This document shows, piece after piece, positions 57,401 to 64,000 of a DNA stretch of 64,000 nt (position 1 is its first letter; each line of letters begins with the position of its first letter). The stretch lies in assembly GCA_947650365.1 (NCBI GenBank), contig OX393549.1, positions 30,409,209 to 30,473,208 on the forward strand, in the 5' to 3' direction. The notes beneath the pieces are model-generated. The model saw only the letters and a list, made by a program, of their open reading frames with translations, made no database searches and was not told where the DNA came from. A program made the translations under genes and the position numbers. Source of the DNA: Chamaelirium japonicum. Taxonomy: Eukaryota; Streptophyta; Magnoliopsida; Liliales; Melanthiaceae.

Positions 57401-58425
57401 TGGATCATACGAATGAGTAAGAATGGATCGTAAGAATGAAATAGAATAGATTGTACGAATGAATTAGAATGGATTCGTACGAATGAATAAGAATGGATCG
57501 TACGAATGAATTAGAATGGATCAGATGAATTAATTAGAATGGATCGTACGAATGAATTAGAATGGATCGTACGAATGAATTAGAATGGATACATTCGTGC
57601 GAATGAATTAGAATGGATCAGACGAATGAATTAGAATAGATCGTACGAATGAATTAGAATGGATCGTACGAATGGATTAGAATGGATACAATCGTGCGAA
57701 TGAATTATAATGGATTGTATGAATGAATTAGAATGGATCGTACGAATGAATTAGAATGGATCGTACGAATGAATTAGAATGGATCGTACGAATGGATTAG
57801 AATGGATTGTACGAATGAATTAGAATGGATCCTACGAATGAATTAGAATGGATCGGGTGAAAGAATTAGAATGGATTGTATAAATGAATTAGAATGGATC
57901 GTATGAATGAATTAGAATGGATCGTGCGAATGAATTAGAATTGATCAAACGAATGAATTAGCATGGATCGTGCTAATGAATTAGAATGGAACGTACGAAT
58001 GAATTAGAATGGATCGTGTGAAAGAATTAGAATGGATTGTATGAATGAATTAGAATGAATTCGTACGATCCATTCGAATTCATTCGCACGATCCATTCTA
58101 ATTCATTCATACGATCCATTCTAATTCATTCATACAATCCATTATAATTCTTTCACACGATCCATTCTAATTCATTCGTAGGATCCATTCTAATTCATTC
58201 GTACAATCCATTCTAATCCATTCGTACGATCCATTCTAATTCATTCGTACGATCCATTTTAATTCATTCGTATGATCCATTCTAATTCATTCATACAATC
58301 CATTCTAATTCATTCGCACGAATGTATCCATTCTAATCCATTCGTACGATCCATTCTAATTCATTCGTAAGATCCATTCTAATTCATTCGTACGATCCAT
58401 TCTAATTCATTCGTACGATCCATTC
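54443..58425. repeat. Satellite array, right end
   Basis: This is the last part of the array, with switches near 54755, 55060, 56152, 56287, 56595, 56946 and 58065. The final block is forward and stops at the LTR start. A CATTC just before the LTR (58421-58425) is the likely left target duplication of the copia element; the partner would lie beyond the window. An open frame of 81 codons at 56360-56605 is only translated satellite. Confidence 0.93.
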
Positions 58426-59963
58426 TGTTAGAATTGGTGAGGTCTACAGCTCGTAAAACCTATAGTTTAGCTATGTATGGTTGATAGTATAAGATTGCAT
58501 CTAGGTACGTACCTTAGTACGTGTTCTGATTACAGAACAGAGAGCCATGGCTACATGGTAATCCACTTGAGTGGGAGACTCAAGGGACTGGTCCCATGTA
58601 ACCTAAATACGTTCGCAGCTCTGAAAAGGGTTGGTCGCCCTATCAGGATAAGCTGTTGGGATGACAGAGCGTGGGTGTCTCCACCACGGTCATTACCAGG
58701 CACAGTGTCTGTGGCTGAACGGAACCAACACGGTGCACAGATCGATGAGCAGACATCGGTGCACTAAACCGTGTTTCTGCTTAGGGTAAAACGGTCCTAA
58801 ACCCTGAGGAACCATGTCTGGTGGACTAACCAGTTGTGTAGTGCTTTGGCGCACCAATGTGTGAGGATCCGAATGCAGTGATCCAAAACCACAGTGTACT
58901 GGGTTACCCGGCTGGCGTTGCATCAGTATGTCACTCCTGCAGGCTATCCACACCCCTAACGGGAGGTGCGTTCCTTGGTCTGACCTACGTCGTATTAAAC
59001 CCTGGCCAGGTGGTCATCAGTTGGACTGGTGACGGATCCGGTTGCTCGAAAGAGTAATCGGAGATACGATGTATGTGGTCAACCTGGAAGGAACCGAGTC
59101 ATATGAGCACTCGAGTCTGACGGTATTCTCCACCGCTCGAGTTGCATCATGGCACCAGTGGAGGGACAGCGGGTTTACCATACTAAGCGGAGAGCAGGGG
59201 TATGAGGGAGAACATAGTAAGTCTGGGGGAATTGGAGTGCAGCCTGCGTCGCACTCTGGGTGGCTACGCAGGTTAACTCGGACTCAAGGATCGATGGTAC
59301 ACTTGGGTAGTGTGTCGATCGAGTCTGAGTTGGAAGCCATGAACCCTGGTCCCTGAAGGTTCCACCTTATCGACATTATGTACGGTTCTTATACCATTTT
59401 CTCAAAATACAGAATGTAGTTAGAGGAAGCGAGACGTTCAAGCCTACGCTCCGTGAGTGCTTCGCACTAGTGCACGGTAGATGCGTAGCTACGTGTGTGC
59501 ACTAAGGGGAAACCCTAGGTTAGTGCAGAGACGCATGTAGCAATTCCTTGTCATAAGTGGACTTTGCCACATGGGTGCAAAGCACCGGGATATGTTGCGA
59601 GTTGACTAGTTGACTTCACTAGGGGCACCCTACGAGAACCTCAGAAAATAGTGAAATCACTGGTGCACTTCACTTATGTGTGCCTAGCAAAGTCTCGTAC
59701 ACGAGGAACGGCCAACTAGTGACATAAGGGCGTTTTGGTCATACTATGCGCCACTATGCACTAAGGGGGCCGGCCCTGAGTGTTGAGAGACTGGTCAAGG
59801 CCGGCCCTATTAGTTTCAGGAGGTTGTTGCCTCCGATGAAAGGGTCGGTCAAGAGGCGCAGAAAACGGGCTGGTTTTGACCGTTTTCGAAAACAAGGAAA
59901 AGATAGAGATAAAAGAAGAGATATATAGGGAGAGGTTTGAATCAGTCAATCCTATCCGCTAGG

Positions 59964-59981
59964 CTTATCCGTAAGGATAAG
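59964..59981. promoter_or_regulatory. Inverted repeat with GATAAG cores upstream of the TATA box
   Basis: The sequence CTTATCC-GTAA-GGATAAG is a perfect 7-bp inverted repeat with a 4-base spacer. Each arm contains GATAAG, the core of the plant I-box. It ends nine bases before the TATA box, a position suited to an activator site. Confidence 0.4.
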
Positions 59982-59989
59982 GTCGGCCC

Positions 59990-59997
59990 TATATAAG
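59990..59997 (+). promoter_or_regulatory. TATA box of the copia LTR
   Basis: TATATAAG sits in the context GGCCCTATATAAGGCA, close to the plant consensus. Transcription would start about 60020, leaving R-U5 of about 735 bp. A weaker TATATA lies near 59921. Confidence 0.65.
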
Positions 59998-60757
59998 GCA
60001 TAGGGAGAGAGGGGGGGACGAAATTAATGAGCCATGCAAGCCCTAGGGCCGGCCCAAGCCATAGGGGAAACCCTAGCCGCCCCCCTCTCCTCTCTTCGTA
60101 TCTCCTCTCTCGTCTCTCTTTCCCTCGCTTGCGCCATTGGATGGCGACTCGTCTTCCTCACGTGGTGTTTCATAGAAGGAGAAGGCTCATCATATGGAGG
60201 CACTCAGAGATCCATCGACGAGGTGCCGTGCATCGTGTGAGATCGGGTGAACTAGAAGGCGTCTCCCGCAACCTTTTGCTGTCCAGAATCTGCACAGAAA
60301 ATCAGCGTTGTTTCTGTTATTCCGGGAGCTACAGAAGTCCAAACGACGTGAAACTTGTTTTAAAAGTTGCGTCTCGAAGTTGGCTACCTGCAGTCCAAAT
60401 TTCAGCCCAATCAGAGTTTGGACCAGAAAGTTATGGCCGTCGCACCGAAGCTATGTCGAGCAGATCCGTAGCCCGTCTCCATCGACAAAGAAGAAATTTG
60501 TCGCGGTGAAAGATTCCGCACACAGGTATGATCTCTAACAAGTAGATCTAACATAATTAGAACATGCATACATGCTAGATTGTTCTTTCACGTTAGATCG
60601 TCGTTAGGGGTTCGCGTAGTTGCCATGCTAGTTTCATACACGCATATGTAGATCGTTTCGATGAAAAATTTTGATATGTAACGCACACCGCTCACGGTCC
60701 TCGGACCTTCACTTTGCTTCCGCTGCGGGCCTCTGCCATGGATTTATTTCCAACAAT

Positions 60758-60769
60758 TGGTATCATAGC
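60758..60769 (+). other. Primer-binding site for initiator tRNA-Met
   Basis: TGGTATCATAGC lies two bases after the LTR end. The expected complement of the plant initiator tRNA-Met 3' end is TGGTATCAGAGC, so there is one mismatch. Together with the TG...CA ends it fixes the right boundary of the LTR. Confidence 0.82.
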
Positions 60770-62852
60770 TGTCGCTAATGGTGTGCGTTTCATGTTTTTT
60801 TCATGAAACCGTCATGTGCGCGCATGAATAGTATGTGCCGCCATCGGGGTTCTACGAGTAGATCATGCATAGTATATGTTTTGTGTGTTCTATGAATCGT
60901 TCTTGCAGGGCACCGCTTCTAAAATTATTCTGGATATGTGATTGCTTGCTACCGGGGGTCGGACCCTGTGTTAGCGATTTTGTCTGGATGTTTTTTCTTC
61001 TGTGTGTGGATAGATTTTAGAGCCATAGTCGGGCAAGAGGTGAAGATTTACCACCCTTGATTCCCAGGCTTTTGCTAGGTTTGTTTTTCTTTTCTTTCTA
61101 GGAAATTGTGTACGAGCGAGCACTTGCTCGAAGCGTACTAGATCTTTTTCGGTTACAGATTGAAGAGGAGGACTTGCCGTGGAGATCCACCACCGGGAAG
61201 ATGAGCGAAACCTTGGAGGACGATGGCGATCTGGCGAAGCGTACACGATGACGGCAAAGGGCAAAAGCGTCAGGAGATCGTATACAGAGGCTTGCACCGG
61301 ATCGAGGAGCCTTGCGAAGGAGACAGAGAGCTTGCGCTGTGCCAGTCAGGTTCAGGGGTCGGACCCTGAACTTGATTCAGTTGTGTGCTTGTTTCTTTCA
61401 GTAGTTCTTTATATTTCTGTAGAGAACCCCGATGCGATAATTTAATTATCTGTATTAGAGGGATTCCCTTTCCCCTCGGGTCCTAGCGACCTTATTAGGA
61501 TAGGATTCCACTAGTGACGCCTATTATTTAATTGACCCTTGATGATAGCATGAATTCCTCACATTTGGTTATGCCCCCATTAGGTCAACATCCGATTAGT
61601 CGGGTGTGCCTATTTGGCAAGCATCGAAACCTAGAATGAGTTGGAATTCTACTATGACATCATTCGTCAAATTTATAAGCGAGGCGCCATGGTAGTGGAA
61701 AACCTTTCCTGTCAGTCTGACCTTAGGCTAGGCTCCAGGGCATTAGCGTAATAGCCAAGTTTGCAAAGCATCGATGTTCTTGGGATATGTAATGTGACCC
61801 TTGAGTGGAGAAATCCACTCGAGGCAGGGACTATGATATTCCGAGATCGATTAATGCTTCGCAAAAGGCTTGAAACGCTAGTGGGAGCACGATATGACCA
61901 GGGTCTAGTGTATAGGTTGTCGTGACCTTAGTGTACACTCATACTTGCATTAAATAACCCTCAAATTTAATAAGGGATGCAAGAGAGGACTTTTAGAGAT
62001 CCCCTGGCCTCCACGGCCAATCACTTCGTGCTCGGGTGGGAGGGCATAACTCAACAACCCCCTCGGGTGAGAGCTGTGTTTTTTCCATGCCAAGCTACTT
62101 AGTGATCTCCCTCGGGATATGGCGGTTACGACGCCAAGGGTTCAGGCTTTTACTCACCCTCGTGGAGGCCGTTAGAACTTCCGTTCCGTAATTGCCTAGG
62201 CTCGTGGTTAAGCATCCGAAGTACACGTGAGGTATTCGTTGCGAAGACAATGGTGATCACGTGGTACTGGCCAAAAGATAACCATGGTTCATCAAAGCCC
62301 TTAGTTGGCAGATTTGGATAGGGTCAAGGGAAAGACCCGTGTAAGCGGATGACCTGCACACTGGCCCCTCGGACAGGTGCAGCCTATTCCGAGATCTTAC
62401 ATACATGGTTAATTAATCCATAGAGATGTCTTCGCTGTGAGGGTAGCGCTGACATTTGGATATAATTAGCTTGTTTTCAAAAATCCATAAAATAAGTTTT
62501 TTTTGCATTCGTTTTTATTCAACCATATAGTTCCACTATTCGCTATCCCATAAGAGAACCAGTTATCGGGTCTCTAACTACGTAGAGCAAAAGCGCTATC
62601 TTTAGTTTATGCTTATGGTAGTAAACGTACATTGGCTAGCAATCTAAATATCCCTGTACTAGACCTAACGGGTCCAGATATCACTAGGCCACTAACTAGA
62701 GCATATGATGACTAGCGAGAGTCTGAGGAGATATGCAAGTTCTGTGTCATAGCAGACTTGTAGACAACTCCTTAGAAGCAAGTCAGAGATATACCGGGTC
62801 TTCTCAAAATAAGTTTTACTTGCATAAGATGTCTGCTAGGCGAAGTCCGTAG
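60770..62852 (+). other. Long noncoding leader of the copia element
   Basis: About 2.1 kb separates the primer-binding site from the first recognisable gag remnant. No domain is seen. The short open frames here (such as 61179-61445 on the plus strand and 60971-61297 on the minus strand) are unconvincing. GGGGTCGGACCCTG occurs twice, at 60955 and 61355; the second copy lies in a perfect 7-bp inverted repeat (61351-61370). Variants of CCCTCGGG recur near 61473, 62061, 62111 and 62366. A T-rich stretch lies near 62497-62520. The N-terminal part of gag may be buried beyond recognition in the last few hundred bases. Confidence 0.5.
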
Positions 62853-63116
62853 ACTCATCGCTTATCCACCAAGATACTTGTCGGTACCGAGATGTCAGTG
62901 GGTATGCTTGTTCGGGAACACATCTTTGAGTTCCAGAACGAACTAGATTCCCAAGACATGGTACCAGATAACGAGGTGGTGGAAGACGTCTGTCTTGCAT
63001 CCTTGTCTGGAACCTTCGAAGGCGTTATCAAAGACTTTAGCTTTAACAAGTTAGAGATGATAAACGCAGAACTTCTAAGGAGATTTCCAATAGACATAGG
63101 ATGGGATCAAGATTAA
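62853..63116 (+). pseudogene. Copia-type Gag remnant
   Basis: An open stretch follows a stop at 62850 and ends at a TAA at 63114. Counting from the Met at 62892 (74 residues), it shows LVREHIF at residues 6-12, LASLSGTFEG at 35-44 and FNKLEMINAELL at 51-62. This spacing matches the C-terminal half of the Gag domain of plant copia elements (the UBN2 / copia gag-polypeptide family): a V-x-E-H helix, then L-x-S-L-P-x-x-F, then a helix rich in Leu and Met. The usual Pro after L-x-S-L is Gly here. The upstream half and the CCHC zinc knuckle are not visible. It is a fragment of about a quarter of a normal Gag. The overlapping minus-strand frame (62855-63097) is a shadow. Confidence 0.55.
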
Positions 63117-63311
63117 AGGCAAAGCCTTTAGTGCTTAACCTAGGTCTTCTTTAGAAGAACCTAAAGGAGTAACTTATCAGAGATCGAAAACTATTCTAGT
63201 GCAGAAACTAGTGTGGACTCCTAAGTATGGTAACGCTAAGGACGGAAGTGTTTCCGCTTTGGCGTGTGTAGGGGGTATTTAAAGATTGAGTATGGTCTCA
63301 GGGTGTTAGAA

Positions 63312-63420
63312 GTTGAGTCACCATCTAGTAGCAGTTCTTATGCTTCTTGGAATGTAGACTTCGGGTCTACAGAGATTCAAGGAAAGCAGAAGTCTACTTT
63401 ATAGTGAAGTAGTCCTAACA
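63312..63420 (+). pseudogene. Copia aspartic protease remnant
   Basis: In the frame from 63312 a Ser-rich stretch leads to ASWNVDFGST. This resembles the W-x-x-D-T/S-G active-site motif of copia proteases with Thr/Ser replaced by Phe. In the frame starting at 63313 the next part reads LQRFKESRSL, like the L-Q-x-L-x-x-S-R-x-L segment that follows the active site. The two parts are in different frames, so there is a frameshift near 63360-63370, and the remnant stops at 63421. The catalytic triplet is not intact. Confidence 0.45.
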
Positions 63421-63453
63421 TAGGTACTGATATCATAAGCCGCTGCGGAAGCT

Positions 63454-63560
63454 GTTAGATATGATTGTCTTAGTTTTTTCGAAACACAGATTTTGATCTT
63501 TAGAGATTTCATTCTGTTTCCTCTACTGTAAATGAAGTTTTTAGTTTTAGACAGCACCGT
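63454..63560 (+). pseudogene. Pre-integrase region remnant
   Basis: The frame from 63454 reads RYDCLSF and later LIFRDFILFPLL, ending at a TAA at 63529. This resembles the end of the protease and the start of the pre-integrase domain of copia Pol, where L-P-S-G-L, then L-x-x-V-x-Y-V-P-x-L, is usual. Downstream sequence to 63760 contains further stops and weak similarity only. The position between protease and integrase supports the call. Confidence 0.35.
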
Positions 63561-63765
63561 GAGTGTGTATCTTAAACTGAATAGATAGATTCATAGTTAG
63601 AGGAATAGATCAGAAAAATCTCTTTATATTTAATCCTAATTCGGAAATAGATTTCATGACAGCTGCAGCGTCTAATTGAAATTCATCTAAATCCTTTAGA
63701 GAAGCTATCCCATTTGTGACCCCTCTGATTTAGATATTCTTCCTCAAATAAATTCAGAGGTAAAA

Positions 63766-64000
63766 GAAGGCCGAGTTTCTGTTCACAGAATCATCGAAGA
63801 TCCTTCTAACCTATGAGTGTAATCTGGAAGGCAGAACAACTAAAAGGGCCATGAAGGTATGGGAGTTAGTTAATTTTGACGTCTATGGTTCCAAGAGCGT
63901 CCAGACGATAGGAGTCTCTTCGACTTATCGAGGAAACAAGAACCTATCGGATGGGTTCCATAGGATCCTGATGGAGCATGGGATTAGCTCCCAGTTAAAT
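63766..64000 (+). pseudogene. Integrase remnant with an internal deletion
   Basis: The frame from 63766 reads GRVSVHRIIED, like the G-H-x-S-x-x-R-I start of the zinc-binding domain with one His replaced. After a +1 frameshift near 63800 the reading continues with ECNLEGRTTKRA, like C-x-x-C-x-x-G-K-x-T-K, with one Cys visible. From 63827 an open frame of 58 codons runs to the window end. It has WELVNFDVYGS around the first catalytic Asp (63878-63880), then within ten residues STYRGNKNLSDGF and HGISSQLN. The latter resemble the second-Asp region (S-D-R-G-G-E-Y-L-S-x-x-F) and the G-I-x-S-Q-L motif. About 50-60 residues normally between these motifs are missing, and the second Asp is changed. Confidence 0.55.

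Larger units (their letters stand above)
59768..60054. promoter_or_regulatory. GGCCGGCC boxes around the LTR promoter
   Basis: The 8-bp palindrome GGCCGGCC occurs at 59768-59775, 59799-59806 and 60047-60054. A near match GGTCGGCC lies at 59981-59988, beside the TATA box. Three exact copies in under 300 bases of otherwise mixed sequence is unusual. A regulatory role is inference. Confidence 0.45.
58426..60755 (+). mobile_element. 5' LTR of the copia element, 2,330 bp
   Basis: It begins TGTTAGAATTGG and ends TTTCCAACA, so the terminal hexamers TGTTAG and CCAACA form a short inverted repeat with one mismatch. The primer-binding site follows after two bases. U3 runs to about 60020 by the TATA box, and the rest is R-U5. 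Open frames of 60-160 codons lie in several overlapping frames. The longest (60027-60509) is rich in Arg and Ser and resembles no family I know. I see no gene in the LTR. Confidence 0.82.
58426..64000 (+). mobile_element. Decayed Ty1/copia LTR retrotransposon, 5' part
   Basis: The element starts with an LTR (58426-60755), continues with an initiator-Met-type primer-binding site and a long leader, and then shows remnants in the order gag, protease, pre-integrase region, integrase. Protease and integrase before reverse transcriptase is the Ty1/copia order. All remnants are on the plus strand and contain stops or frameshifts, so the copy cannot encode its proteins. It is inserted in the satellite and is cut by the window end, so the reverse transcriptase, RNase H and 3' LTR are not visible. 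Confidence 0.82.

Noticed and set aside
1..58425. CRISPR-like array of 23-28 bp repeats
   Set aside because: There are no unique spacers, the repeats are contiguous and inverted many times, and the context is plant retroelements.
1..58425. Telomeric or simple microsatellite DNA
   Set aside because: The monomer is 23 bp and structured. It contains ATTC several times but is not a tandem of a 5-7 bp telomere-type unit.
58477..59356. Overlapping plus-strand frames of 66-104 codons in the copia LTR
   Set aside because: They overlap in different frames, show no recognisable domain, and lie in U3 upstream of the TATA box.
60027..60509. 160-codon open frame starting just after the copia LTR promoter
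   Set aside because: Its Arg/Ser-rich composition, two other overlapping plus-strand frames and lack of any family resemblance make a chance frame in R-U5 more likely than a gene.
60971..61297. 108-codon minus-strand frame in the leader
   Set aside because: It is antisense to the element, has no domain and overlaps a plus-strand frame of similar quality.
61179..61445. 88-codon plus-strand frame in the leader as the start of Gag
   Set aside because: No Gag motif is visible, and the recognisable Gag remnant is 1.4 kb further on.
62855..63097. 80-codon minus-strand frame
   Set aside because: It is the antisense shadow of the Gag remnant, which has family-like motifs on the plus strand.

Overview
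The window looks like plant nuclear heterochromatin. The evidence is two LTR retrotransposon sequences with plant-type primer-binding sites (tRNA-Asp in one, initiator tRNA-Met in the other) set in a very long AT-rich satellite. I cannot name the species. I found no intact host gene, no RNA gene and no CRISPR array.

Layout. Positions 1-5308 and 8193-58425 (about 55.5 kb) are one satellite array. Its monomer is 23 bp (example 61-83) with two CpGs in a self-complementary CGTACG core, interspersed with a 28-bp variant (example 10-37). The array changes orientation roughly sixty times. Monomer variants recur in fixed order, which gives higher-order structure: a cassette of about 155 bp found in both orientations; a 3,432-bp composite unit between 39339 and 50617; a 1,870-bp tandem duplication (50703-52572 and 52573-54442) whose copies matched wherever I compared them; and a segmental duplication in which 1-11613 reappears at 23569-32137.

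Positions 5309-8192 are a minus-strand insertion made of one 2,857-bp LTR plus an 18-nt tRNA-Asp primer-binding site. It is flanked by a 5-bp duplication of satellite sequence. The segmental duplicate holds the matching empty site at 28716-28720, so the insertion came after the duplication.

From 58426 to the end lies the 5' part of a decayed Ty1/copia element on the plus strand: a 2,330-bp LTR with a TATA box, an initiator-Met-type primer-binding site, a noncoding leader of about 2.1 kb, then broken remnants of gag, protease, the pre-integrase region and integrase. The integrase core appears to carry an internal deletion. The 3' end of the element lies outside the window.

How the parts relate: the array seems to have grown by repeated unequal exchange and inversion around its palindromic core, and retroelements landed in it. 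Variation concentrated at CpG sites suggests it has been cytosine-methylated. All positions and copy counts were read by eye. Orientation-switch positions are good to about one monomer.
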